A stretch of 35,753 bases of DNA, taken from NCBI GenBank assembly GCA_014728145.1, contig WJMC01000149.1:1-35753 (forward strand), in the 5' to 3' direction. Below, piece by piece: positions 15,475 to 24,585 of the stretch (positions are counted from its first letter, which is position 1; the number at the start of each line of letters is the position of its first letter). Made by a program: the position numbers and the translations under genes. A model generated the notes under the pieces. It ran no database searches and was not told where the DNA came from. It was given only the letters and a program-made list of their open reading frames with translations. The stretch comes from Candidatus Zixiibacteriota bacterium (lineage in GTDB: Bacteria; Zixibacteria; MSB-5A5; JAABVY01).

Positions 15475-16815
15475 TTATTCTTGTGACAGAAGCATATCGT
15501 CGCCAAATAATTTGTACATACGTGCGAATTTCGGTTTTAGAGCTTTGACCGCCTTTATCACTTCTTTTTTGTTTCCTGTAACGATTGCTGTTTTCATGGT
15601 ATTTAGAGCTTTACTGTGAGCTTCGCGGTAGCTTCTGAGTGTCTCGATCTTTTCAGTATCGAATGAGTACAGGGACGGGTCGAAGTCGGCAATCAGGACT
15701 GCCTGCCAGCGTTTCTGAGCTTCTGCAGTTAGATCGCTGATGTGCTCCAGGTCGATTTCGTTGAGACGATCGCCGTATTTCAACTGCACACTTTCAAGAA
15801 GCCGGACCATGATGCCGTGATAGGAATTGAGGTAGTCTATGTAGTACTCGAGATTCAACTCGTTTCTCAGACTCGTCATTGGCATTTTGGCCTGCTCCAG
15901 AAGTTCATGAGCGGCGATCGGATTTCCCTCCGCCTCCAGTGCGCCCGCTGAGCTTACGAAGAAATTCTCGACCAGATCAAACAGGTCCTGCCAGGTCTGG
16001 CTGTCAGTATAATCGTAATGATTTGACCTGAAAACCGCCCAGGTGGACAGCAGGCTTTCGAGAGCGAGTTTGGATTTATCGAGCTTTCCCATATCCGTCA
16101 GTGCCAGTGAGGCGATGTACGCCTTATCGAGGGCAATCATATCCATAACCAGCGGGATTTCATCTGCATCGTATAGCTTGTCGAATACATAACCGCCTTT
16201 TTCAGCACCCCAGACTTGCATACCGGCAGAATCGAAACCTCGATCCCAGCTGGTCAGGTATTCATTGGTCAAAAACACCTCGCTTTCGGCGAAACTGGCT
16301 CCCCGAAGTGTCGATTCGCAGGCTTTTTCCTCGGTACTGCCATGGAAAGCGGAATCTCCCAGCGGATGTAGCCTGATCTCGCATCCCTGCCTGAGGATCA
16401 ATGAATCAGGATTCAGTTTCTCGAGAGGAATTTCATCTTTCCACGCTCCAGCATAGGTGAGAGGATCGGGCAGTTCATAGACCGCGCTCTCGTACGTCGT
16501 GTCATCTATCCTGCTCACCCGGTAAACTCGCTGGCGGTATGGTTTCTGATGATACTCTGAGACTGCCTGCTCGACATACAGCCAATGCGCGTCAGAGCGA
16601 TGACGCCAGACCGGCACCATCTTGAGGCGGATATCGTAATAGCTGGAATCCTCGATCGACTGACGGTAGCTCGAAAACGATCCGCTCATCCACGATGTCA
16701 GGCGTGCCAGATCGCTGTCTATCTTGACGGCTTGCTTCTGCTCTGCATCTGATGCGCAACCAGAAAATATGATCGTGAAAACCAAAATTGTAACTGCAAT
16801 TATACTGGATTTCAT
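15475..16815 (-). CDS. Lipoprotein with CpeT/CpcT-like domain
   Basis: This 446-residue lipoprotein has a signal ending in IIFSGC, with C20 as the lipidated cysteine. Residues about 35-215 resemble the CpeT/CpcT family: LARLTSWMSGSFSSYRQ, then WLYVEQA, RQRVYRV and LRQGCEIRL. The family is a 10-stranded barrel known as a bilin lyase in cyanobacteria, with relatives in heterotrophs whose ligand is unknown. No phycobiliprotein is present here, so lyase activity is not implied. Residues about 225-446 are mostly helical and not recognised. The gene starts 22 bases after the methyltransferase stop and leads into the YedF-like gene, so the products are co-expressed. The localisation is the periplasmic face of a membrane. 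Confidence 0.75.
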   Translation of the reverse strand: MKSSIIAVTILVFTIIFSGCASDAEQKQAVKIDSDLARLTSWMSGSFSSYRQSIEDSSYYDIRLKMVPVWRHRSDAHWLYVEQAVSEYHQKPYRQRVYRVSRIDDTTYESAVYELPDPLTYAGAWKDEIPLEKLNPDSLILRQGCEIRLHPLGDSAFHGSTEEKACESTLRGASFAESEVFLTNEYLTSWDRGFDSAGMQVWGAEKGGYVFDKLYDADEIPLVMDMIALDKAYIASLALTDMGKLDKSKLALESLLSTWAVFRSNHYDYTDSQTWQDLFDLVENFFVSSAGALEAEGNPIAAHELLEQAKMPMTSLRNELNLEYYIDYLNSYHGIMVRLLESVQLKYGDRLNEIDLEHISDLTAEAQKRWQAVLIADFDPSLYSFDTEKIETLRSYREAHSKALNTMKTAIVTGNKKEVIKAVKALKPKFARMYKLFGDDMLLSQE

Positions 16816-16837
16816 TATATATCCTCCCCTGGTAAAA

Positions 16838-17647
16838 CTAATTGCGTTTTTTTGCGGTCAGAATATAACAGAGCGGAAGGAGTTTGTCATCCTCCAAATG
16901 ACCAAAGCAATTGGAAATGTCATGCGGGTACTCATGAAACGCGTTAATCTCGAAACCGCTGGCTATGACAGTATTGAGGATTGTCGACAACTGGTGAAAG
17001 AATTCATAGCTGACATGGGCGTCATATGACTCGTTTCCGTAATAATCGATACCAGACGTGTCTTCATAGATTTCGTCGCGAAAATATGAATACGATATTT
17101 TGAAAGGATTTCTGGGATCGTATTCCGGTTCGTCATCGGTGGCAATCATGTTTAAAAACGGATGGCTTTCATAGATCATCAGGATGCCCCCGGATTTGAG
17201 CATTTTTGCCACGATTGCGAAGAAACCCCGCAGGTCAGGAAGCCATGGCAGTGCTCCAATGGTGATATAGACCAGATCAAATCTATCATGCCAGCTCGAT
17301 TCGATATCGTATACATCGATACGAACGAATTCGCAATTTGCTTTCGATATCTCGGCCAGTTGCTTTGCTTCATCGATCGCCTCATCGCAGATATCGAAAC
17401 CGACACCCGATTTCGCGCCGAGGTTGACAATCGAAATCAGTTCCTGCCCGTTGTTGCAACAGAGATGAGCCACCGACCTGCCGTCAAGACCGATTTTATT
17501 CAACATCTCGGTCTCATGTTTATCCAGAGTCGAATAGCCGCTTTCTTTGAACTTCACGTGAGGGTCGAGCGGTCTGTTTTTCTGATGATAAGGCATGGCC
17601 TGATTCCAGGCAATGCGATTAGCTTCGGTATATTTCTTGTAATCCAT
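16838..17647 (-). CDS. Class I SAM-dependent methyltransferase
   Basis: This 269-residue protein has the class I methyltransferase order. Motif I is altered: VAHLCCNNGQ (59-68), with CC-NNG replacing the common D-x-G-C-G. The acidic end of strand 2 is D85 (VGFDICDEAI). FDLVYITIGALPWLPDL (about 124-140) is the motif IV region, and LKSGGILMIYE is the post-IV strand. The substrate is unknown. Similar proteins with a variant motif I are common and are often only called methyltransferase domain proteins. The start codon overlaps the esterase stop by one base (TAATG), so the two are translationally coupled. The CpeT-like lipoprotein follows 22 bases later. Confidence 0.85.
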   Translation of the reverse strand: MDYKKYTEANRIAWNQAMPYHQKNRPLDPHVKFKESGYSTLDKHETEMLNKIGLDGRSVAHLCCNNGQELISIVNLGAKSGVGFDICDEAIDEAKQLAEISKANCEFVRIDVYDIESSWHDRFDLVYITIGALPWLPDLRGFFAIVAKMLKSGGILMIYESHPFLNMIATDDEPEYDPRNPFKISYSYFRDEIYEDTSGIDYYGNESYDAHVSYEFFHQLSTILNTVIASGFEINAFHEYPHDISNCFGHLEDDKLLPLCYILTAKKRN

Positions 17648-19209
17648 TATTCCACAACTATGATTTCAACATCTGCTATATATATCTGGCTTCGGTCGCG
17701 GTTTTCGAGAAAGTTTCTGAGCATAAAATCAAGATCCGGTTCGACCACCTGGTCGTATCTTGTTTGACCGTCGACTACGATGGTAATTTTGTGATCGGGA
17801 TTGAACAACTCTGGATTCACCCTGATCCCAAGCCTCAAAACGCGCGAGGTCTCGATTTCAATCCGGTTTGCGACAGCTTTTGCCCGGGTTAGGCCGGATT
17901 CGCGCTTGTAATCGAACAGGGGAAAGTGGTCGATTTCCGGCAGTTGGCCAGAAAGCTCAACTTCTTCACCATTTCTCAGGACAATCAAGTTTACTGAATC
18001 GCCACGGTTGACAGTCCTTTTGAAATTATCCAGGTCTTCCATTTTGACGATATCCGCCTGGTTAGCCTGAATTATTATATCGCCGGACTCGAGCCCCGCG
18101 CTGGCGGCGAAAGTCTCTTCATCGACCACCTGGTCGACCGCAACACCTTCTCCTTCATATTCCCAGAGAGGCATAAATCCGATCACGATCCGCTCATCGG
18201 TCATCTCTATATTGTAAACTTCATGCCAGTCCGGGTTTTCGCCCATGAATGTCTCTTTGATATCCAGCCACATCAACTGACCATAGTTCGTGTCAGCGGT
18301 TTCCCAGATCAGCTCGGTCGGATAAGGATCACGCACATGAGTGCTCAAAAACCTGTCAATAATCGGCAGGACTTCTTTTTCGTAGTCATCGATATTATGA
18401 GTCCCTTCGAATTCATGGTAGAGGATATCGGCGCCGGCCGAGAGCGCCAGCTCGATAGTCGGCTTCATCGTACGGGTCGGGTAGAGCTCGTCCTCGTCGG
18501 TCGTAACAGCATAGATCGGACGGTTGCGCAGGTTGATCGGATAGAGATGGTAATCTCCCGCCATACCGGCAACACCCATATGACCGTTGAGGGCGATAAA
18601 GGCGGCATAGTCGCTGGCCTTCAGCATAGCGTGAGAAAACGAGGCCGAGGCACCATCGGAAAACCCACCCAAATAAACCCGGTTGTCATCCACATTGTAT
18701 TCTCTCTTAACCGTGTGAATCTGGTTTTCGATATTGGCCATCCCGACTTCATCCCACCAGGTCGCGCCCATCTGGCCAAAAGGCCAGAGCGCCAGCCAGC
18801 CATTGTCACGGGCGATAATGCCGAACTCATGATCACGCGCGTAATCCAGCTGGGTAGAAAAAATCTCACTGCGGCTCACTCCGCCATGCAGGATCACAAA
18901 CAGCGGTGTCGGCTCTTTGGGATCATAGGTTTCGGGTACATAGAGAACATAGGGACGCATCTTACCATCGGCGCATTCAATTTCCCGCAGGAAAAAATCA
19001 CCCTTTTCGGCGGGTTCGAATTCGATGTTCTCGAGATAAGCTTTTACTTCCCACCAGTCTGGATCAGCAGAGACTACACTCGCGATCAATTCATCCGTCT
19101 CTGCGGGATTGTCAGATTTTATCACTTGATCCAGGTCGCTTTGCCAGTCGGCCATCAGTGTCAGCGACAGGCCAAGTATCAAACATAATGCGGTAATTAG
19201 TTTTCTCAT
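17647..19209 (-). CDS. Secreted alpha/beta-hydrolase (esterase) with PDZ-like domain
   Basis: This 520-residue protein starts with a signal peptide (about 1-20). The hydrolase domain (about 70-295) shows ILHGG (oxyanion hole), GGFSDGAS with nucleophile S184, TTDEDELYP holding candidate acids D238 or D240, and GTHNID with H271. This is the layout of PHB-depolymerase/feruloyl-esterase-like enzymes. Residues about 350-420 resemble a PDZ domain (AASAGLESGDIIIQANQ, VLRNGEEVELSG). A beta-rich tail of about 100 residues is unassigned. The substrate is unknown; the site of action is the periplasm or outside. The start has GGGGGGAG upstream. It heads the run with the methyltransferase, CpeT-like and YedF-like genes, and PhzF lies 60 bases upstream on the same strand. 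Confidence 0.85.
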   Translation of the reverse strand: MRKLITALCLILGLSLTLMADWQSDLDQVIKSDNPAETDELIASVVSADPDWWEVKAYLENIEFEPAEKGDFFLREIECADGKMRPYVLYVPETYDPKEPTPLFVILHGGVSRSEIFSTQLDYARDHEFGIIARDNGWLALWPFGQMGATWWDEVGMANIENQIHTVKREYNVDDNRVYLGGFSDGASASFSHAMLKASDYAAFIALNGHMGVAGMAGDYHLYPINLRNRPIYAVTTDEDELYPTRTMKPTIELALSAGADILYHEFEGTHNIDDYEKEVLPIIDRFLSTHVRDPYPTELIWETADTNYGQLMWLDIKETFMGENPDWHEVYNIEMTDERIVIGFMPLWEYEGEGVAVDQVVDEETFAASAGLESGDIIIQANQADIVKMEDLDNFKRTVNRGDSVNLIVLRNGEEVELSGQLPEIDHFPLFDYKRESGLTRAKAVANRIEIETSRVLRLGIRVNPELFNPDHKITIVVDGQTRYDQVVEPDLDFMLRNFLENRDRSQIYIADVEIIVVE

Positions 19210-19269
19210 GCAGAACTCCCCCCGATAACATTAATTACAACTCGGTTTTTAGTTTATACCGGATCAGTA

Positions 19270-20148
19270 TCAGAGCAGATTTCCTTTCGCTACCAGGATC
19301 ACTTTGCCACCGACTTCTACCCGGATTTCACTATCTTTGTAAGCAGATCTCAGATACAACAGGGAAGGGCGCTTGATTTCATAGCCCTGCTCGACGCGGA
19401 TATCGATCTCTTCGGAATCGAAATAATCGTACTTGACCAGATAACCTGCAAGGCACCCGTTGGCCGAACCAGTAGCCGGATCCTCCGGGACACCGTAGTA
19501 GTCAGCGAACATACGCACGTTCAGGTCGTTGTTGTCAGTGTATGTTTCCGGACAGAAGAGCAGGATCGCCCTGCCTTCCAGTTCATCCACCATCGACATG
19601 AATTTAGAGAGATTGATATGTGCCCGTTTGATAGCTTGCAGTGATTTCAAGGGCGCAATAATAAACGGCGTACCAGTCGAGACTTCCTGAACCGGGAAAC
19701 GGCTGTCGAGATCCTCGGTGTGCAGGTTGAGACATTCAGCCACCCTGTCGTGGTTGAGCACATGGCGAAAAACAGCCGGATTCTGGCGCATCCAGATCAC
19801 CTCGCCGTCCGAGCCGAAACTTACCGGAATCTGCCCGGCTTTCAAGTTGAGCTTGATTTCATCACTTTTTACCATCTCCATCTCGTTGCGGATAATGTAA
19901 GCTGTTCCCAGTGTCGGGTGGCCGGCAAAGGGGATTTCCTCGGCCGGGGTGAAGATACGTACATCGTAACCGCCCTCGCGTTTATCCTCGGACAGTATGA
20001 ATGTCGTCTCGGAATAGTTCATCTCGAGCGCGATGGTCTGCATCTCATCGGTTTTCAGATCACCCGCATTGCGAAAAACCGCCAGCTGGTTGCCAGCGTA
20101 TTTACTTTCAGCGAAGACATCCAGAATGTAGAATTCCAGGTTTTTCAT
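19270..20148 (-). CDS. PhzF-family isomerase/epimerase-like protein
   Basis: The 292-residue product belongs to the PhzF/diaminopimelate-epimerase fold. The N-terminal features are VFAESKYAGNQLAVF, SETTF with catalytic E47, and EIPFAGHPTLGTAY (GHP at 76-78). The C-terminal half has EDPATGSANG. PhzF itself isomerises DHHA in phenazine synthesis, but most family members have unknown substrates, and no other phenazine gene is present. I chose the ATG at 20148, which has GGGAGGA 6 bases upstream and begins with the conserved beta strand. An earlier ATG at 20199 has no ribosome site and would add unrelated residues. The upstream spacer holds an imperfect palindrome and is shared with the divergent methyltransferase. 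Confidence 0.9.
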   Translation of the reverse strand: MKNLEFYILDVFAESKYAGNQLAVFRNAGDLKTDEMQTIALEMNYSETTFILSEDKREGGYDVRIFTPAEEIPFAGHPTLGTAYIIRNEMEMVKSDEIKLNLKAGQIPVSFGSDGEVIWMRQNPAVFRHVLNHDRVAECLNLHTEDLDSRFPVQEVSTGTPFIIAPLKSLQAIKRAHINLSKFMSMVDELEGRAILLFCPETYTDNNDLNVRMFADYYGVPEDPATGSANGCLAGYLVKYDYFDSEEIDIRVEQGYEIKRPSLLYLRSAYKDSEIRVEVGGKVILVAKGNLL

Positions 20149-20179
20149 GACGTTCCTCCCACTGCCTGTCTTGATGAAA

Positions 20180-20199
20180 GTACAACATAATTGTTGCAC
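20180..20199. promoter_or_regulatory. Imperfect 20-bp palindrome between divergent PhzF and methyltransferase genes
   Basis: GTACAACA and TGTTGCAC pair 7 of 8 around TAAT. It lies in the 83-base divergent spacer, so a regulator bound here could control both genes. Confidence 0.4.
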
Positions 20200-20231
20200 C
20201 TGAAAAGAGCTAACCTATTTTATAAAAATAT

Positions 20232-20855
20232 ATGGAAAAGCCCCGAAAAATTGTATCTGCCGGTTATGATAGGATCACGGAGATATACGCGCGCGAGCGT
20301 GATCTTTTTGATAATCGGGAAATACTCAAAAAGTTTTCTGATTTCCTTCCTGATCATGCCGAGGTCCTTGATCTCGGATGCGGTTCGGCTTTACCAGTCG
20401 GTAGGTATCTCGTTGAATGCGGGTATACTTATACCGGCGTAGATATTTCCTCCTCGATGCTGAAGCTGGCGCGCGAAAACCTGTCTGGTTCAAAGTTTTT
20501 CCTGATGGATATCACAGAGCTTGATTTTGAGCCTGAAAGCTTCGATGGTGTGACCGCATTTTATTCAGTTTTTCATGTCGAACGAAATCTTCACGATCGC
20601 CTGTTCACCAGCCTGCATACGATCTTGAAGCCGGGGGGATGCATACTTTTCAGCCTGGGTAACAGCGACTGGGAAGGGGTGGAGGATTTCCACGGAGTAC
20701 CGATGTTCTTCAGTCACTATGAACCGTATTATTACATAAATCTAATGAATAGGCTGGAATTCGAGATCGAGTACCAGCAGGAAATTGAGCAGAACGGTGA
20801 GACCCATTTCTGGATCATTGCCCGCAAGAAACAGCTTCTACTTTTTGATTTCTGA
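20232..20855 (+). CDS. Class I SAM-dependent methyltransferase
   Basis: The 207-residue protein carries motif I EVLDLGCGSALPVG (44-57), the strand 2 acid D71 (GVDISSSML), a motif IV region around FDGVTAFYSVFHV and LKPGGCILFSLG. This is the typical small-molecule methyltransferase pattern; the substrate is unknown. The last residues HFWIIARKKQ form the closing strand. No clear ribosome site precedes the ATG, though the spacer is AT-rich. The 3' end overlaps by 18 bases with the end of the hybrid kinase gene on the other strand, so the two are convergent with no terminator between. Confidence 0.88.
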   Translation: MEKPRKIVSAGYDRITEIYARERDLFDNREILKKFSDFLPDHAEVLDLGCGSALPVGRYLVECGYTYTGVDISSSMLKLARENLSGSKFFLMDITELDFEPESFDGVTAFYSVFHVERNLHDRLFTSLHTILKPGGCILFSLGNSDWEGVEDFHGVPMFFSHYEPYYYINLMNRLEFEIEYQQEIEQNGETHFWIIARKKQLLLFDF

Positions 20856-23800
20856 ATTTTGTTTGCGATCGAGTACTTCCCTGACAGCAGTTGCCAGAGA
20901 TTTAAGTGTGAGAGGCTTGCGCACATAGGCCCCGGCTCCGAGCTTTAGTGCGACTTCGGCCCGGACGCGGTCGGAATAACCGGACACAATTATAGCTTTT
21001 TGCGAGGGGTTGATTTGAAGCGCGCGCCTGAAAGTCTCAGCGCCGTCAATTCCGGGCGGCATGATCAAATCCAGTGCCAGAAGATCGAACGAATGTTCAC
21101 CCAGGAGCTTGAGTGCATCTTCCCCGGAAGGGGACACGGTTACTTTATAGCCCAGTTTTTCTAAAAGCCTGAGTGTGACATCGCGCTGGATTTCATCATC
21201 ATCGACTACCAGCACCAACTCACTGCCACCGGGGATATCATCGTCTCTATCTAGTTCTTTGGTTTCCCTTGTGATCGGCAGGTAGATGTAAAAACTGGTG
21301 CCTTTACCAACTTCGCTTTTCAGGTCGATGAATCCATTATGATCCTGGATTACAGCGTGAACTACACTCAGTCCGAGGCCCGAGCCACGTTTTTTGTCGG
21401 CTGTTTTCGTAGAAAAGAATGGATCAAAAATGTTGTTGATAATATCCGCCGCAATCCCGCATCCGGTATCGGAAATGGTCAGCTTGACGTATTCACCACG
21501 AGGCACTTTGCCATACTTCTTGGAAATATCCTCTGCATAGTAGTTTTCGGTTTTGATCGTCAGACAGCCTATCTCCTGCATCGAATCCAGAGCGTTGGAA
21601 GTCAGGTTTGATATAACCCTGGTGATCTGAGATTTACCGCCCTTGATATTCATCAGCTTGCTGTCGAGCTCTTTTTCGACTGAAATGGTATCCGGCAACG
21701 GATATACCTGACCGATTACATCGAGAACGACCTCATTGAGGTTGAGAGGTTCCTGGATATAATGCGCGCGCCGTCCCAATGTCAAAAGCTGTTGATTAAT
21801 CTCGGCCATATGCTGGGCGGCCTTTTCCATATCATCGAGAAATTTTGTGCCTGAACTACCCAGGGGCAAAGACTCCCGTACAAAACCGGGGTAGGCGATC
21901 ATCGGACCCAGCAGGTTGTTAAAATCATGGGCTACCTGCCCGGCGATCTTGCCGGCTGTTTCGAGTCTCTGGGCACGGGAAGCGATCTCCTGCAGTTTGC
22001 GGGTCTCGGTGATATCCATCATGGCCGCCACGGTTCCGATAAAACCACCCCGCCTGTTAAAGCGTGGTGTAACCGAAATCAGCACGATACGCTGATTATC
22101 CCGGATCGTTTTGAGCCTGAGCTCGTACTGAGAGCTGTGACCTTCCTTGCGCATCAAAGTCTGTGCTTCGACCATGTCGATCTGGTCAGCAGGAATGAAG
22201 CGGATGAAATTCTCGCCGATAAGTTCAGAAATCGAGTCTGCCTCCAGAATTTTGGCGAAGGCAGGATTGCAGAACTGAATGATTTCGTCTTCATCGAGCA
22301 TGACCATCCCTTCCATGACCGAGTGGAACAGCTCATGGTAGCGCATCTCCGATTCCCGGAGCGCTTCCTCGATCTGCTTGCGGTCGCTGATGTCGCGGTC
22401 GATGCAGTTGTAGCCGATAATTTTCCCGGTCTCGTCACGTGTTGCGACCATGCGTGACAATATCCAGTGCCAGTGACCACGCTTGTCGCGAATTCGATAC
22501 TCAGTTTCAAACGAGGGTACACCTTCGGGATGCCTGCTGAAAAACTCCTCTGCCGTCTTGACATCTTCCGGGTGTACTATCTTACGCCAGAGTTGGGGAT
22601 CTTTGTTGAACTCCTCTATTGTATAGCCTGTAATTTTAGCATTGGCTTCGTTCAAGAGCGCCAGCGAACCATCCAGTCCCTGAAAATACACCATGTCATC
22701 GACATTCTGGATGAAACTCGTAACTCTCTCCTCAGCCTGAAGCCTCTCCTTTTCAGCCTGAATCCGTCCAATCACCCTTCCCAGTTGACCGACTATGGCT
22801 TCCAGGGCGTGACGATTGCTGCGCGGGATTGAGTGGATGCTGTGGGAACTGAAATTGATCAGGCCTGACGCACGCCCGTCATGCGTAACCGGCAGAACCG
22901 CGACCCAGGTTAGGCCTTCACGCTTTTCTTCTGTGCTGAATGTATCTTCAAGCTGAGGTTTACTATAATAAACCGATTTTCCCATCTTAGCCAGCCGGGC
23001 TCGATTGGAATCTGCATCGAAATAGCTGTTGGCTTGCACAAATTCTGCGGATATCCCACGCTGGTACACAAGTTGCAGATCACCCGTTTTGTCATCGATT
23101 ATATAGAAGCCACCGCTGTCAATACCCCGGATTTTAAAAGCGCTGTCGAAGACCGCCTTGTATGAATTTTCGAGACTGCTGAGAGCGCTCAGCTTGACAC
23201 TCAAATCCCGTTGCAGGCGCAAAAGCATTTCCGCGTTTTTACGATCGGTGATGTCAACCACAGAGGCCTGAGTCGCGGGACGACCGCGGTAGATAATCCG
23301 GGAAGCAAAGTTCTCCAGATATATGACTGAACCATCCGGACGCAACGCTCGATATTCATAGTGGCTGGGTTGTTTTTCGCCCCGCTCACGACCGTTGATT
23401 ATCCTGCGAATTCTTTCGCGGTCTTCCGGATGCAGTAAGTTGATATTTTCCTCAGGAGTCATGGCGCACAGTTCGCTGGCGGTTCGACCGAAGATTTCGC
23501 ACAGACGGGGATTGACGAATTTAATCACGCCTTGCTGGTGAATCATGTAACCGTGCAGGCTGTTTTCGATCGCCTGGGTGTAGATTTCCTCCGCCTGTCT
23601 GCGAACCAGCGCGTTGCCCAGCAGGTCGGCGCAGATCTTCAAGTAACGGATCGAATCTTCTTCCCAGCGCTGTTTCCGCCGGACTGTGTCCAATCTCAGA
23701 AAACCGATCATATCATCTTCTGAAATCAGGGGCACCATCAGAGCTGATTTTACATTCTGAGCTGCAAGATGATCATATTCATTTTTGGCTGTTTCAGGCA

Positions 23801-24515
23801 ATTCATCCAGGCTGTTGATCACCAGGGTCTCTTTGTTTTCGACATATTTCAAATAGTAAGGGAAGCTGTCAATATGGATTCCCTGGACCTGGTCAATCAG
23901 GGGGGAAAAACCATCCTGGGTCCATTCATGGGTACAGTCCACGATGGTGCCGTCATCTCGAAACAGGTTTATGTATGTATGATCGACTGCAAAGTATTTG
24001 CCGATCTCGCGCAGGGCGATGTTAATGGTTTTATCGATTGTGCTGTAAGTCAGGTTAATCATCCGGCTGGAAAGATCCGCCAGCATCATTTCGAAATCCC
24101 GGCGACGGCGAAGTTCGGCGCGCAGATCATACTCCTGCGTGCAATCACGAATTCCGACTACGATCAGCTCTTGTGAGAGTTCATTCGCGACAGCAACCGG
24201 AGTTATCTCGAGCATACGCTGGTTGCGGCCGTCATTGCGCAGGTTGATATGCTGATTTTCAGTTAGCAGTTTCGAGCTCATCTCTTCAATACTGATTCGA
24301 TTTGAAGATAGATCATGCAGAATCTGAAACAGGTTAGCCTGATAAATTGAAGAGCTGTCATCGAGATGTAGAAATGTCCGCAGGCCAGGATCAACAGTTA
24401 CTATCGTGCCGTCTTTTTTACAGACACACATTCTCCAGCCGAAGTTGTTAAAAGCCGACCGGTACAGCTTTGCTATACGGCTGGCTTCAGTTGTCAAGTT
24501 TGAATTAGTAGACAT
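20838..24515 (-). CDS. Hybrid histidine kinase with alternating PAS and GAF sensors and a receiver
   Basis: This 1225-residue soluble kinase has no membrane helix. The approximate order is PAS (20-130), GAF (150-310), PAS (315-432), GAF (440-600), PAS (615-735) and PAS (740-860). HisKA follows, with phospho-acceptor H863 (GQVAHDFNNLL), then HATPase (about 960-1083; N box TSNALDS, DTGCGIA, GSGLGLSV) and a C-terminal receiver from 1098 with phospho-acceptor D1149 (LALDLIMPPG) and K1203 (VRKPL). Four PAS and two GAF units suggest integration of several cytoplasmic signals; none of the ligands is known. The internal receiver implies a phosphorelay or self-tuning, and no partner gene is adjacent. 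A candidate promoter lies at 24557-24585. The ribosome site is weak. Confidence 0.94.
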   Translation of the reverse strand: MSTNSNLTTEASRIAKLYRSAFNNFGWRMCVCKKDGTIVTVDPGLRTFLHLDDSSSIYQANLFQILHDLSSNRISIEEMSSKLLTENQHINLRNDGRNQRMLEITPVAVANELSQELIVVGIRDCTQEYDLRAELRRRRDFEMMLADLSSRMINLTYSTIDKTINIALREIGKYFAVDHTYINLFRDDGTIVDCTHEWTQDGFSPLIDQVQGIHIDSFPYYLKYVENKETLVINSLDELPETAKNEYDHLAAQNVKSALMVPLISEDDMIGFLRLDTVRRKQRWEEDSIRYLKICADLLGNALVRRQAEEIYTQAIENSLHGYMIHQQGVIKFVNPRLCEIFGRTASELCAMTPEENINLLHPEDRERIRRIINGRERGEKQPSHYEYRALRPDGSVIYLENFASRIIYRGRPATQASVVDITDRKNAEMLLRLQRDLSVKLSALSSLENSYKAVFDSAFKIRGIDSGGFYIIDDKTGDLQLVYQRGISAEFVQANSYFDADSNRARLAKMGKSVYYSKPQLEDTFSTEEKREGLTWVAVLPVTHDGRASGLINFSSHSIHSIPRSNRHALEAIVGQLGRVIGRIQAEKERLQAEERVTSFIQNVDDMVYFQGLDGSLALLNEANAKITGYTIEEFNKDPQLWRKIVHPEDVKTAEEFFSRHPEGVPSFETEYRIRDKRGHWHWILSRMVATRDETGKIIGYNCIDRDISDRKQIEEALRESEMRYHELFHSVMEGMVMLDEDEIIQFCNPAFAKILEADSISELIGENFIRFIPADQIDMVEAQTLMRKEGHSSQYELRLKTIRDNQRIVLISVTPRFNRRGGFIGTVAAMMDITETRKLQEIASRAQRLETAGKIAGQVAHDFNNLLGPMIAYPGFVRESLPLGSSGTKFLDDMEKAAQHMAEINQQLLTLGRRAHYIQEPLNLNEVVLDVIGQVYPLPDTISVEKELDSKLMNIKGGKSQITRVISNLTSNALDSMQEIGCLTIKTENYYAEDISKKYGKVPRGEYVKLTISDTGCGIAADIINNIFDPFFSTKTADKKRGSGLGLSVVHAVIQDHNGFIDLKSEVGKGTSFYIYLPITRETKELDRDDDIPGGSELVLVVDDDEIQRDVTLRLLEKLGYKVTVSPSGEDALKLLGEHSFDLLALDLIMPPGIDGAETFRRALQINPSQKAIIVSGYSDRVRAEVALKLGAGAYVRKPLTLKSLATAVREVLDRKQNSEIKK

Positions 24516-24556
24516 CTGTCATTTACCGTGGGTGGTCCCGTCTGTTAACTTACATC

Positions 24557-24585
24557 AATATAAATGAATCCTAAAATGAGCACAA
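24557..24585 (-). promoter_or_regulatory. Candidate promoter of the hybrid histidine kinase
   Basis: On the - strand, TTGTGC (24585-24580) and TATATT (24562-24557) are separated by 17 bases, about 40 bases before the start codon. The -35 is a 4 of 6 match, so the call is moderate. Confidence 0.4.

Noticed and set aside
18223-19188. 321-residue open frame on the + strand
   Set aside because: It is the antisense of the esterase coding sequence, whose motifs and start are well supported; no family features of its own.
20149-20199. N-terminal extension of the PhzF protein to an earlier ATG
   Set aside because: The extra 17 residues lie upstream of a good ribosome site and across a palindrome; the family begins at the inner ATG.
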